Position numbers and translations under genes: made by a program
Origin: Pseudobdellovibrionaceae bacterium
Lineage (GTDB): Bacteria > Bdellovibrionota > Bdellovibrionia > Bdellovibrionales > UBA1609
Direction: 5' to 3'
NCBI GenBank assembly: GCA_018663505.1
Contig: JABJQG010000053.1
Location: 144,239 to 208,238 of the forward strand
Length of the DNA stretch: 64,000 bases
In this document: piece by piece, positions 9,596-18,231 of the stretch
Layout: every line of letters starts with the position of its first letter
Numbering within the stretch: position 1 is the first letter of the stretch
Notes under the pieces: generated by a model
Databases searched by the model: none
Seen by the model: only the letters and a program-made list of their open reading frames with translations
What the model was told of the DNA's origin: nothing

Positions 9596-10558
9596 TTAAT
9601 TGTAAAAATAAACAAAACCTATTCCCCATTGAGATGTAGCCTCTACAGAATCATATTCAGCTGTAGATAAATTTTCCAGCTTAATAGAGATTTGCGGCTC
9701 AGGTCTGTAAGTTAAACCAATACCACTTTTAACAATAGCGTCTGTAGTTGCAGGTTTGTCATGAAAACTATCATGTAAGTAAAAGGGTGTAAGTGTCCCT
9801 GGTTTACCTAAATCAAATTCATAAGATAGGATGGCATAAGTTCCAGTAGCGTCTACACTTTCATCGGTGTTTGTTTTAGCTGCAGATTCAGCCCATATTG
9901 TGAGGTCTTTCCAGTTTAAATTTAGCTCAAAACCAGTTGCTGTAGGATCAGTATCAGCCCCTGCTCCTGCTGTATGGTATGTAGCGGATCGTGCAGTTAC
10001 TTCTACATCGACTCCACCAGCATTTAACCCATAAGAAAGCGCAAAGCCCAGGTGTTTCTTATCTGTTGTGCCAGGAGCTTGTCCTTTTTCAACTTCATAT
10101 TTTAAACCATAACCAATATCTCCAAAAAACCTAATTCCCTCTAGGTCGCCATCAAATATTTTTTTAACTAATTGTGGGCGAGCTATGTTAGGAGTTATAC
10201 TTGGGTAATGATTTTGTTGGTACAAAGTCCCATTAAGCATTTGCCCCATACGAACGTTAAAATAGTTATTATGGTTAAATTCACCCCAGGCTCTTTCTGA
10301 AAGGATTTTACCTCGACTATTTACCCCACCATCAACTTGTGAAGGCGCGTGTTCAAATTCTAACTCAGCAAACATACGAAATTTACCAATTTCATGAGCT
10401 ATCATTATATTAAAGTGATGCATATCATAATAAGGCTCTGATGTTTCTTTATCAAAATATTCCGTATTAAAATATCCCGAAATACTTGGATCAGCATATG
10501 ATTGCACATACACAACCAAAGCACATAAAAGTGTTAATATTCTCATTTTTTTAAACAA
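9596..10558 (-). CDS. Porin-like outer-membrane beta-barrel protein
   Basis: A 320-residue exported protein with a signal peptide ending near YVQSYA and a mature chain of alternating hydrophobic/hydrophilic strands ending in an aromatic/Asn terminus (VYFYN), typical of outer-membrane barrels. The segment after the signal (SGYFNTEYFDKE, then HHFNIMIAHEIGKFRMFAELEFEH) resembles phosphate/carboxylate porin-type proteins with about 14-16 strands. The TTG start at 10558 is favoured because a perfect AGGAGG lies 5 nt upstream; the in-frame ATG 12 nt later is farther. The substrate is unknown. It precedes the small secreted protein in one unit. Confidence 0.85.
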   Translation of the reverse strand: MFKKMRILTLLCALVVYVQSYADPSISGYFNTEYFDKETSEPYYDMHHFNIMIAHEIGKFRMFAELEFEHAPSQVDGGVNSRGKILSERAWGEFNHNNYFNVRMGQMLNGTLYQQNHYPSITPNIARPQLVKKIFDGDLEGIRFFGDIGYGLKYEVEKGQAPGTTDKKHLGFALSYGLNAGGVDVEVTARSATYHTAGAGADTDPTATGFELNLNWKDLTIWAESAAKTNTDESVDATGTYAILSYEFDLGKPGTLTPFYLHDSFHDKPATTDAIVKSGIGLTYRPEPQISIKLENLSTAEYDSVEATSQWGIGFVYFYN

Positions 10559-11094
10559 ACTAGCCTCCTAAGTTGTTTCAACATTTGTTGTTCTTTTATT
10601 GTTACAATGTAAATTGTTTCCAATTTTCAACTACTTGTCACCTTAAAAAATATTAGCGCTATTAGTTTTTTTTGATTTATATATTTAATTACCTCCTCCT
10701 TTTTTATTATTTTGACTAATTTAAAAATTGTCTATGGCTAACAATTTCTTCTATTATTTTCCACGGATTGGTGTGCTAAACTCACTGGCACAATCCATGA
10801 AAACACATAGCCTAGCCTGTTTCCTTAACTACCTTCAGAAACCTAAACCAAACAATAAGCACCTAATTTATCAGCTTGCTCTGGTAAACATTCTAAAGAT
10901 TATTTTGAAAAACTTAGCCTTTGCCTTGATCTAACCAAAAAGACACATCGTGTCATAGCTGGTGCCAGCTACTCAAGCTCTATTTGTGCTTCTAAATGAG
11001 AATTTAGGTAATCATTTTTAAACTACAGCTCGTTCAAACCGATCATTATTAAAGAAACATCATAAATTAGTCTCTATAAAGAGGAACTTAGCCT
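10559..11094. other. Intergenic region between porin-like and chemotaxis genes
   Basis: About 535 bp between divergent genes. It must hold both promoters. Two adjacent perfect hairpins, GACAC-ATC-GTGTC (10942-10954) and TAGCTGG-TG-CCAGCTA (10956-10971), lie upstream of the chemotaxis receptor. A 68-codon frame here has no supporting features and is not called. Confidence 0.5.
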
Positions 11095-12717
11095 GTGGAA
11101 AAATACTTAAATAAGCAAACTATATCTCAACGCTTTCTGATTATATTCTCCCTAGTTCTAGTGGCCTTTATATTTACAGGAGCTGTTGTTATTGGGTTCA
11201 ACTACAAAATTCGAGACATTTATCAAGTCCTAAGCAACGATACAGCAAATGTTTTACATACTAACTCTGAGATTAGAAAAATATTTGATAGAGGTGACTC
11301 TTTGTTAAAAACTATTGCCATCTCTTCGGTTGATGAAGCTCTCCCTTTGTTAGAAAAGTTAGATGAGACCGATAAGGCTATGAAACTGGCTTTAAGCAAC
11401 ATTCCAAATAGTAAAACTGAACAAATGAGTCACGAGTACTCTCAAACACTGAGTTCTTTATTTCAAAAATCATTCAAACTTGGTAAAGATGCTACCGTAC
11501 ATTACATTAGTGACGAAGCTACAGAGGCAAAGGCAAAGTTTGCCTCTGCAAATTTGTTACTCAAAGAAGCAAAAGGCCAAATTGTAAACAATAATAATTT
11601 AGCACAAAAATTGGCTTTAAATAAATTTAACAGCTTTTCCGAAAAATCAGTTATGATATTCTCATCTTCAATTGCCGTATTTTTAACTTTTTTCTCTTTA
11701 GTGATCTTCTATATAAAATCTAAAACTGTTACACAGTTAGAAGAAATTGTCTCTCATACAAGAACAGCCTCAAAAAATAATCTAAAAATTTCTAAAAATC
11801 TAAGCCAAGGTTTATCTAGTATTTCCGCTGCAACACAGAGCCAAAGTTCAGCCGTTGATGAAACCGTTGCTACTCTTGATAAAATTAATGACATGGGAAG
11901 AGCCTCTGCAAACAATGCCACTCAGTCTGTGACTAAATCTAATGAGAGCTATAATGTTTCTTTAAAAGGACAAACTTCTGTGCAAAAAGTGCTGAAATCC
12001 CTCAATGAAATTCAGGGCACTAATAACAAAGTTGTGACCCATATGCTTAGTAACGAAGACAAAATGAAAAGTGTGATGAATGTTATTCGAGAGATCGAAG
12101 ATAAAACAAAACTTATCAATGATATTGTATTCCAAACAAAACTGTTATCTTTTAATGCCTCGGTTGAAGCAGCAAGAGCCGGTGCACACGGAAAAGGTTT
12201 TGCCGTTGTGGCCGAAGAAGTTGGAAAATTAGCACACCAAAGTGGTGGTGCATCCGAAGAAATCGCAGCTATATTAAGCAAAAGTATTCACTCCGTGGAA
12301 TCAATTATCCGTGAAACTAAACAAGAAACTGAAGTCATACTTAATGAGGGCAAAATAAAAGTAGAAACCGGTCTCAACGACGCAAACACTTGTGAACAAG
12401 TTTTAAACACAGTTGTAGAAAACGCTAATGAAGTTAATCAGCTTATGGAAAATATTTCAGCATCCATGACCGAACAAGCCTTAGGTGTGGATAATATCTC
12501 TACAGCTATGAAAGAAATTGAATCAGATCTTAGACAAAATTCTCTTTCCATCAGCTCTTCAAACAGTGAAGTTCAAGATATGCAAAAACATGCATTTGGA
12601 CTAGAGACCTCTGTAAATGAATTAAAACAGTTAATTAAAAAATCAAAAAAAGAACCCGAATTAGAGAATATCTCAGACACTGTAAAACAGGAAATTGTTA
12701 CTAAAAAAGCAGCCTAG
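11095..12717 (+). CDS. Methyl-accepting chemotaxis protein
   Basis: Inner-membrane receptor signalling to the CheA/CheW array. 540 aa: first transmembrane helix about 13-33, periplasmic sensor of about 150 residues with four-helix-bundle character, second transmembrane helix about 186-207, then a long coiled coil. The cytoplasmic hairpin tip [20 protein letters not shown] (from about 352) with AEEVGKLA is the universal MCP signature. No clear HAMP is recognised directly after the second helix and no CheR-binding pentapeptide ends the chain. The GTG start has GAGGAA 8 nt upstream. The ligand is unknown. Confidence 0.95.
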   Translation: MEKYLNKQTISQRFLIIFSLVLVAFIFTGAVVIGFNYKIRDIYQVLSNDTANVLHTNSEIRKIFDRGDSLLKTIAISSVDEALPLLEKLDETDKAMKLALSNIPNSKTEQMSHEYSQTLSSLFQKSFKLGKDATVHYISDEATEAKAKFASANLLLKEAKGQIVNNNNLAQKLALNKFNSFSEKSVMIFSSSIAVFLTFFSLVIFYIKSKTVTQLEEIVSHTRTASKNNLKISKNLSQGLSSISAATQSQSSAVDETVATLDKINDMGRASANNATQSVTKSNESYNVSLKGQTSVQKVLKSLNEIQGTNNKVVTHMLSNEDKMKSVMNVIREIEDKTKLINDIVFQTKLLSFNASVEAARAGAHGKGFAVVAEEVGKLAHQSGGASEEIAAILSKSIHSVESIIRETKQETEVILNEGKIKVETGLNDANTCEQVLNTVVENANEVNQLMENISASMTEQALGVDNISTAMKEIESDLRQNSLSISSSNSEVQDMQKHAFGLETSVNELKQLIKKSKKEPELENISDTVKQEIVTKKAA

Positions 12718-12744
12718 GTTTGCCAACAGTTCGCTTTTAATATT

Positions 12745-12764
12745 CACTAGCCATTAGTGTTTTT
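12745..12764 (+). terminator. Terminator of the chemotaxis receptor gene
   Basis: Short stem CACTA-GCCAT-TAGTG followed by five T residues, 27 nt after the stop codon. Confidence 0.55.
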
Positions 12765-12847
12765 CTTGATAAGAAAAAGCTCACGTTCCATTTAAACTAA
12801 GATTAACGCGTAATGGTCATAATCCTATGTACAGACTTCTGTGGCCT

Positions 12848-12875
12848 TTGCAAAAGCATATTTTTCCCCTATTCT
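12848..12875 (+). promoter_or_regulatory. Promoter of the cobalamin adenosyltransferase gene (probable leaderless mRNA)
   Basis: TTGCAA (12848-12853), 16 nt, TATTCT (12870-12875); the ATG follows 6 nt later and no Shine-Dalgarno sequence is present. No cobalamin riboswitch is visible upstream. Confidence 0.5.
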
Positions 12876-12881
12876 TAATAT

Positions 12882-13469
12882 ATGAAAATCTACACAAAAA
12901 CTGGTGATAAGGGTGAAACATCCCTGCTAAGTGGCAAACGAGTTTCTAAATCTCACCCACGCATTGCTACTTATGGCAATCTGGATACTTTAAACTCCAG
13001 TATTGGCTTAATTATTTCTACACATCATCACAGTCATCTAGAACCTTTAAATAATGAGCTTCTTGTGACTCAAATGAACCTTCTTAAATCCATACAAAAT
13101 GAGCTTTTTAATTTAGGTAGTCTCATTGCCTGCGATAAGGCATCTCTGTTAGAGCGACTAGCCCCTTTCAATGCAGATCTAATCCAACAAATGGAAACTC
13201 AAATCGATGTAATGGACACTGTCTTACCAGCTTTAAAAAACTTTATTTTACCGGGTGGACACCCATCAGCTGCTCATGCCCATTTGGCCCGCACACTCAC
13301 ACGCAGCTGCGAACGTGAAGTGATTCATCTGTTAAATTCAAATGAAGAAATAAACATTGATGACCAAGCTATTGCCCTACTCAATCGCCTTAGTGACTAC
13401 TTATTTACTCTTTCGCGTCTAATCAATCATTTTGCCAATGAGTCAGAAACTCTTTGGAGCAACAGTTAA
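12882..13469 (+). CDS. ATP:cob(I)alamin adenosyltransferase, PduO type
   Basis: Transfers the adenosyl group of ATP to cob(I)alamin, giving adenosylcobalamin. 195 aa, one domain. The N-terminal P-loop-like TKTGDKGETSLLSGKRVSK (about 5-23), YGNLDTLNSSIGL (about 31-43) and FILPGGHPSAAHAHLARTLT (from about 124) followed by RSCERE are the diagnostic blocks of the PduO/MMAB family. No other B12 gene is nearby, so the cell probably uses scavenged cobalamin for an AdoCbl enzyme encoded elsewhere; that is inference. It is followed 9 nt later by an acetyltransferase-like gene, likely co-transcribed. Confidence 0.95.
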   Translation: MKIYTKTGDKGETSLLSGKRVSKSHPRIATYGNLDTLNSSIGLIISTHHHSHLEPLNNELLVTQMNLLKSIQNELFNLGSLIACDKASLLERLAPFNADLIQQMETQIDVMDTVLPALKNFILPGGHPSAAHAHLARTLTRSCEREVIHLLNSNEEINIDDQAIALLNRLSDYLFTLSRLINHFANESETLWSNS

Positions 13470-13478
13470 GGATCTCTA

Positions 13479-14591
13479 TTGAAACTTGTTAAAGCCGACA
13501 AATCCTATAACAAAGAGCTTATACAGTTTTATCAAGAAACGGTTCTACCAGGACTTGTGGGCTTAAGTTTTCATCGCAAAGATAATTTTTTTAATCAATA
13601 CAAGCTACTCTCCAGTGATTATGTAACTTATTTACTTATCGATGAAAAAGGGGAAGTGCATACCACTGCCACTATTATATTTCAAAAATGCATCTTAGAC
13701 GGCCAAGAGGAGACCATTGGCTACGCTACAGACTTAAGAGTTAGCCGTTCTCGACGTGCTATTAGAGAGTGGGCTACACACTTTTTACCCATACTGATCA
13801 AAGAACGCGATGAAAGAAACTGTAAGTACATTTTCTCTAGTATTGGTGACAAAAGAAACCAAGCGCAAAACGCCCTAATAAGACCTCGCTCAATCAAGAG
13901 AAACCTCCCGCGCTACCATTTGTTTAGAAAATATCGCCTAATAAATGTTCATGGCAAATACCCTTTTTCTGCAAAACCTTTAAATACTCTTGAGGTAAGA
14001 TACGCAACCAACTATGACCTCAAAAAAATAGAAGCCTACATTCGTAAAAAACAACAAAACCGATTAATTGTCTTTCCTCATTTTGGTAAAGACCTAATGA
14101 CGGCTATTAAAAATTGGAATGGTTTAAAAATTGAAAACTTCCTCATGGCCATTGACGATAATAGCGAAATCGTAGGACTCGTGGCCTTGTGGAATAAAAG
14201 TAAAATCCAGGATGTTTACCCTATGACCACTTCTAAAAGGGTAAAGTCTTTTCAAGGCACATTAAGATTTCTATCCTGGTTAGGCTTAGCTAAGAAATTA
14301 TTTTACAAAAACAAACCTTTTAATATCACTTTAATGAGCCACCTTTATGTAGATAATCCAGACATTTTCTACACTCTCCTACATAAAGCTTATAAAACAT
14401 CAGCTAAAAAATCTTTTTTAAGTTATGTGCATTTTGAGGGGGATTTAAACACAATACCTCCAAGATCTTTTATTACTTCTAAACTCAGTTACGGACTCTA
14501 CTGTATCCTTGCTAAGGAAGATCCTATTCCTGATTTTCTAAAACCCCGAACACTTAAAGAACCGCCAGACTTTGACCCTTCTTTTATTTAG
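13479..14591 (+). CDS. GNAT-fold acetyltransferase-like protein
   Basis: A 370-residue soluble protein. Residues about 1-160 resemble a GNAT N-acetyltransferase: an N-terminal KLVKADKSYNKELIQFYQET helix and central strands (TATIIFQKCILDGQEETIGYATDLRVSRSRRA), where the DLRVSRSRRA segment parallels the acetyl-CoA-binding motif A. A second, weaker GNAT-like half follows (about 180-340). The TTG start at 13479 is supported by AAGGA 7 nt upstream. Acceptor substrate unknown. It sits 9 nt after the adenosyltransferase gene. Confidence 0.75.
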   Translation: MKLVKADKSYNKELIQFYQETVLPGLVGLSFHRKDNFFNQYKLLSSDYVTYLLIDEKGEVHTTATIIFQKCILDGQEETIGYATDLRVSRSRRAIREWATHFLPILIKERDERNCKYIFSSIGDKRNQAQNALIRPRSIKRNLPRYHLFRKYRLINVHGKYPFSAKPLNTLEVRYATNYDLKKIEAYIRKKQQNRLIVFPHFGKDLMTAIKNWNGLKIENFLMAIDDNSEIVGLVALWNKSKIQDVYPMTTSKRVKSFQGTLRFLSWLGLAKKLFYKNKPFNITLMSHLYVDNPDIFYTLLHKAYKTSAKKSFLSYVHFEGDLNTIPPRSFITSKLSYGLYCILAKEDPIPDFLKPRTLKEPPDFDPSFI

Positions 14592-14597
14592 CTGCTT

Positions 14598-14633
14598 AGG
14601 TACGGACACACTTCTGTGTCCACCACGCGTTAC
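14598..14633 (+). repeat. REP-like repeat, copy B, with perfect hairpin
   Basis: AGGTACGGACACACTTC then TGTGTCC and GCGTTAC. GGACACA-CTTC-TGTGTCC is a perfect 7-bp hairpin. The same core and the trailing GCGTTA occur in copy A (9166-9204). It lies just after the acetyltransferase stop codon and may also help terminate transcription. Confidence 0.6.
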
Positions 14634-14651
14634 ATTTATTTGTATTTAAGG

Positions 14652-14674
14652 TAGCTTGTTAATGTAACAAGCTA
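14652..14674. terminator. Hairpin between convergent genes
   Basis: TAGCTTGTTA-ATG-TAACAAGCTA, a perfect 10-bp stem that includes the TAG stop codon of the minus-strand gene. There is no strong T tract, so it may act as an mRNA 3'-end stabiliser rather than a classical terminator. Confidence 0.45.
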
Positions 14675-15370
14675 TTGGGCCACATTGGATTCTAAGGGCG
14701 CTAGTGATGGCCAAAACCAATCTAAAAGTGGGTCCTCATCTAACGCTTCTACAAAGTTTATAGTATTCATCTCAAATTGTCTTTTTAATTCAGGAGACAA
14801 GCTATCTGGCCCTATGTTCACCAATTTATCCACTTCTTTAGCCTCTAACAGCTCTTCTACAGCACCTGATAAAGATGTTGAGCCTAATTTTTTGGGCTCA
14901 AAACGAGCTCTAGATTGATTAAATTCAAAACACGCCCACTCATCTAAGTAATCACCAGTTAGGGAGATCACTCCCGGCTCTGAGTGTTTAACCAGCTGTA
15001 AGGTATCTTGTGTAATATATTCTTTGATCAATTTTTCAAACTCTAACTGCCCAGCACAATTCAACAGAGCTTGATCACAGGAAATATCTCCTAATAAAAA
15101 TTTTGGAAAATCATACTTTCTAATATAACGATGGTATAAACCAATTTTAATAATGGCTTTACACAAGTTGCGCGATTTGATGTTTCCTAAAAATACAGCA
15201 TCGTCTGATACAATATAATTTAAGATATCAAAGTACTTTTCTGAGTTATCGTCCCAAAGCCTTTGAGCCCTGCGTATTGAAGATAAGACCTCTGGTACAC
15301 GAACGATATTCATTCTCACTTCTTGAAAATTTAGTGTGTTTAACCCCTTAAAGACGACTGCTGTCATCAC
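14672..15370 (-). CDS. Hypothetical protein, 232 aa
   Basis: A soluble protein of unknown family without signal peptide or membrane helix. It contains a weak resemblance to the core of acyl/malonyl transferases (FPKFLLGDISCDQALLNCAG, where the nucleophile elbow would lie) but the catalytic GHSLG is absent, so I do not claim that function. The first start candidates are GTG 15370 and ATG 15367, directly after a run of nine G residues on the coding strand; an internal ATG 54 nt downstream (MNIVRV) has an AGAAGTGAG-like Shine-Dalgarno sequence and is a realistic alternative start. Confidence 0.65.
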   Translation of the reverse strand: MMTAVVFKGLNTLNFQEVRMNIVRVPEVLSSIRRAQRLWDDNSEKYFDILNYIVSDDAVFLGNIKSRNLCKAIIKIGLYHRYIRKYDFPKFLLGDISCDQALLNCAGQLEFEKLIKEYITQDTLQLVKHSEPGVISLTGDYLDEWACFEFNQSRARFEPKKLGSTSLSGAVEELLEAKEVDKLVNIGPDSLSPELKRQFEMNTINFVEALDEDPLLDWFWPSLAPLESNVAQ

Positions 15371-15812
15371 TCCCCCCCCCTTTTTAACCCTCGTTAAACC
15401 TTATCCCCATAAGGTTGTTAAAACAGTGGCTTAGCTACTTCTATGTGGCAATTCCACCGCCTTTACTTCTATAAGGTTAGGTGGTTTTAGGGAGTTCCGC
15501 AAAAACAAATTGTATTGTGGAAATTATTACAATTCATTAATGTATCTGCTGATAGGGGGTAAAAGAGTAGGCTTAGAAACGCTGGATTAAATGAGGATAT
15601 TGTTTCATTTTGAGACAATATCCCGAAGTGATCGTAAACTCTATTACCAACTCTTCATTCTAAACACAAATGATCACATTGTACCGAGGCTTGTTTATTT
15701 TCACTTTCATCTTGTGAATTGCCTTATTCTTTAAGAGCTAAAACTAAAGTCTCAATAGAATAATTCCGATAACATTCACAAACATGGGTTAGTGTTTAGG
15801 AAATAATCAATT
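15371..15812. other. Intergenic region with several hairpins
   Basis: About 440 bp without a credible gene. It holds the G9 tract (15372-15380, minus strand), a perfect hairpin AACCTTAT-CCCC-ATAAGGTT (15397-15416) in the presumed leader of the minus-strand gene, and a 12-bp hairpin GGATATTGTTTC...GAGACAATATCC (15595-15623). A small RNA is possible but not shown. Confidence 0.5.
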
Positions 15813-16736
15813 ATGCAATTTCAAATCTCCATACTCGCAATTCTCACTTTTGGACTGAACTTTACAGTATTGGCTGCTGGTGATTGCTCCACAATAGCAT
15901 CTTCACATGCAAGTATGCTTATACATAGCCCGGATGCAAGAAGTCCCTACTTAGAGTCCTGCAAAAGTACAATTACAAATCATAGAGGAATTGGAAAAGT
16001 ATTAAACGGAATGAACCCCGGAATTAAGCAAGCTCTTGATACATGCCTTAATGAGGACCAAGACATAAGTCACGCAGTAACCATGTACTTTAGTACACAA
16101 AATAAAGAAGCCGGCAGATCTTCATTGATGGGAGGTCTCTCTGACGGATCATCTGGTGCTGGTACAGCAACACAACTGAGTGCTCAAAAATTAATATCTT
16201 GTAATGATGCCTACACCCATCTTAAAACAGTTTGTGCTAGCCCTCTTCAAATTACACAGCGTAATCAATGGAAAGGCGCTACAGCCGCAAAAGACCTAAG
16301 GAAACTAAAAAACTTATGTGACGTGGAGTCTGGGGCAATTCCAAAGGCTATTGCAACCAAACTGAAACAAAGTAAAGACAATCTATACTCTTTTGGAATT
16401 AACTATAATGAATTTACAAACAGCATAGCACAAATTCAACGTGCGAACACTCAAGTGGCCCAGCCCACACCTTTGAAGCCACAAACCACCGGTTGGAACC
16501 AAACAGACTTTAGCCGAGTGCCCTCAAATGAACGTGTTGTAAATACACCCAGTGGCAGCATTAACTGTTCTCGTGACGATGATATGATCAGCCTTCCCGC
16601 TTGTGCCGAACATAATGGAAGAGGACCTGCGCTTATGGAAATGAATTCTGAGGATTTTTGTAATGAAATTTCACGTAAACGCAACGTACCTTCGGCCCCA
16701 AGTATTAAATACAGATACATGAACGAATGTCTATAA
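15813..16736 (+). CDS. Exported cysteine-containing protein of unknown function
   Basis: 307 residues with a signal peptide (MQFQISILAILTFGLNFTVLAA). The mature protein has about ten cysteines spread evenly (for example in GDCSTIAS, LESCKST, LDTCLNED, INCSRDDD), suggesting disulfide stabilisation in the periplasm or outside. No family is recognised. AGGAAAT lies about 8 nt before the ATG. The gene is monocistronic and convergent with mpl. Confidence 0.8.
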   Translation: MQFQISILAILTFGLNFTVLAAGDCSTIASSHASMLIHSPDARSPYLESCKSTITNHRGIGKVLNGMNPGIKQALDTCLNEDQDISHAVTMYFSTQNKEAGRSSLMGGLSDGSSGAGTATQLSAQKLISCNDAYTHLKTVCASPLQITQRNQWKGATAAKDLRKLKNLCDVESGAIPKAIATKLKQSKDNLYSFGINYNEFTNSIAQIQRANTQVAQPTPLKPQTTGWNQTDFSRVPSNERVVNTPSGSINCSRDDDMISLPACAEHNGRGPALMEMNSEDFCNEISRKRNVPSAPSIKYRYMNECL

Positions 16737-16825
16737 TATCTCAAGTATTTTATTAGAATATTTTATATGCTTGTGTCTAAGTGTTTATATATTTTGATAC
16801 TTGATTCGATTTATACGATCCCTAA

Positions 16826-18220
16826 CTACCCAAGCAACTTTTTATATATCCCCTGAAAAGCACCATTACTCATAATGAGTACACAAGTGTTTTCATCGCA
16901 TTTAGACTGAACATCTTGTAAAATTTCTTCCACATGATGAAAAGATTGTGCGTGCTTTCCTTTGTTCTGTAAATCTGCAATCAATTGATCTGTGGAGAAA
17001 CGTTCTTCTTCTTGAATTTTCTCCTGATTAAATGGCTGAGCTATATAGATTTCATCAGCTTCTGCAAATGCTTGCACATATTCTTGTTGAAACACATTTC
17101 TTCTTGCTGTGGCAGATCGTGGTTCAAAAATAGCAATTAATTTTTTACCGGGATAAGCTTCTCGCATACAGCCCACTGTTAATTCCACCGCCGTGGGATG
17201 ATGAGCAAAGTCCTCAATAACTGGAGCTCCATTAATATCGCCAATGTACTCCTGTCTTCTTTTTACGCCCTTAAAACTAGCTAAGGCTTGAAGGATTTGA
17301 TAATTCTTTAAGCCCATCTCTTTGGCTAAAACATAAACTCCTAAGGCGTTTAATGTATTGTGCTGACCAAAAAACTTAAGCGCTATGTTGGCCACTTTAT
17401 CCCCTTTATATTCCACACTAAAGTGATTGCGGCCACTGATCACTTCTCTTTCTGTGTATTTGTAGTCGGCATTTTTTTCACCATAGCTAACCACCCGGCA
17501 AGGAGCCTTTGTGGCAATTTCTCTCACATTTTCATCATCGCCATTGATCACTAAAACACCTTCTGGGTGCATACTTTCCATTAGTAAATAAAAAGCTTTT
17601 TTTACGTCATCAATGTTATTATAAATATCTATGTGATCAAATTCCACACTGCTTAGAACAGCAAATTTTGGTTTATAGTGAATAAACTTTGGCACTTTAT
17701 CAAAAAAAGCGGTGTCGTACTCGTCACCTTCAATAACAAACACATCTTTTTTTGGAGCTCGAAAAGAATTAGTAAAGTTAAGCGGCATACCTCCAACCAG
17801 ATAGCCAGGATATTTACCACAAGTTTCTAAAACCCAAGTCATCATAGAAGTCATTGTTGTTTTCCCATGAGTTCCAGTTAAAACAACGGAATCTCTGTCT
17901 GCAATGACAAAATCACCCACAGCTTTTGGTAAACTTGTGTAAGGAATATCTGATTGTAACAGGCACTGTGACTCTTCCATTTTTCTTGTAATCACATTAC
18001 CCACAATCACAAAATCAGGGGCAGGTAAAAGGTTTTCCTTTTTATAACCTTGCATAATTTGAATGCCCAAAGATTCTAGCTGAGTGGACATGGGTGGGTA
18101 TACATTTTCATCGCTGCCTGTTATTTTATATCCCATGGATTGTAAAATACCTGCAAGCGAGGCCATAGCTGTTCCGCAAATTCCCATTAAATGTATATGT
18201 GCGCCTGGTTTTAAGTTCAT
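16826..18220 (-). CDS. mpl: UDP-N-acetylmuramate:L-Ala-gamma-D-Glu-meso-DAP ligase (Mpl)
   Basis: Peptidoglycan recycling: joins the recovered tripeptide to UDP-MurNAc in an ATP-dependent step, in the cytoplasm. 464 aa, Mur-ligase fold. Residues 8-22 IHLMGICGTAMASLA and TGSDENVYPPMSTQLE are specific for the Mpl subfamily rather than MurC; GTHGKTTMTSMM (about 115-126) is the P-loop, EGDEYDTAFFDK (about 168-179) the conserved acidic/Mg block and EDFAHHPTAV (about 350) the family signature. AAGGATCT precedes the ATG. It is the last gene of the ldcA-hydrolase-mpl unit, 11 nt after the preceding gene. Confidence 0.95.
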   Translation of the reverse strand: MNLKPGAHIHLMGICGTAMASLAGILQSMGYKITGSDENVYPPMSTQLESLGIQIMQGYKKENLLPAPDFVIVGNVITRKMEESQCLLQSDIPYTSLPKAVGDFVIADRDSVVLTGTHGKTTMTSMMTWVLETCGKYPGYLVGGMPLNFTNSFRAPKKDVFVIEGDEYDTAFFDKVPKFIHYKPKFAVLSSVEFDHIDIYNNIDDVKKAFYLLMESMHPEGVLVINGDDENVREIATKAPCRVVSYGEKNADYKYTEREVISGRNHFSVEYKGDKVANIALKFFGQHNTLNALGVYVLAKEMGLKNYQILQALASFKGVKRRQEYIGDINGAPVIEDFAHHPTAVELTVGCMREAYPGKKLIAIFEPRSATARRNVFQQEYVQAFAEADEIYIAQPFNQEKIQEEERFSTDQLIADLQNKGKHAQSFHHVEEILQDVQSKCDENTCVLIMSNGAFQGIYKKLLG

Positions 18221-18231
18221 TTGAGATCCTT

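Noticed and set aside
10728-10934. 68-codon plus-strand open frame upstream of the chemotaxis receptor
   Set aside because: It begins at a TTG without a ribosome site, has no recognisable domain or signal, and overlaps nothing that supports it; more likely intergenic.
12718-12881. Cobalamin riboswitch before the adenosyltransferase gene
   Set aside because: No B12-box-like sequence, and the promoter lies directly before the ATG, leaving no leader.
14672-15370. Malonyl-CoA:ACP transacylase call for the 232-aa protein
   Set aside because: Only a faint local similarity; the catalytic GHSLG and the arginine motif are absent.
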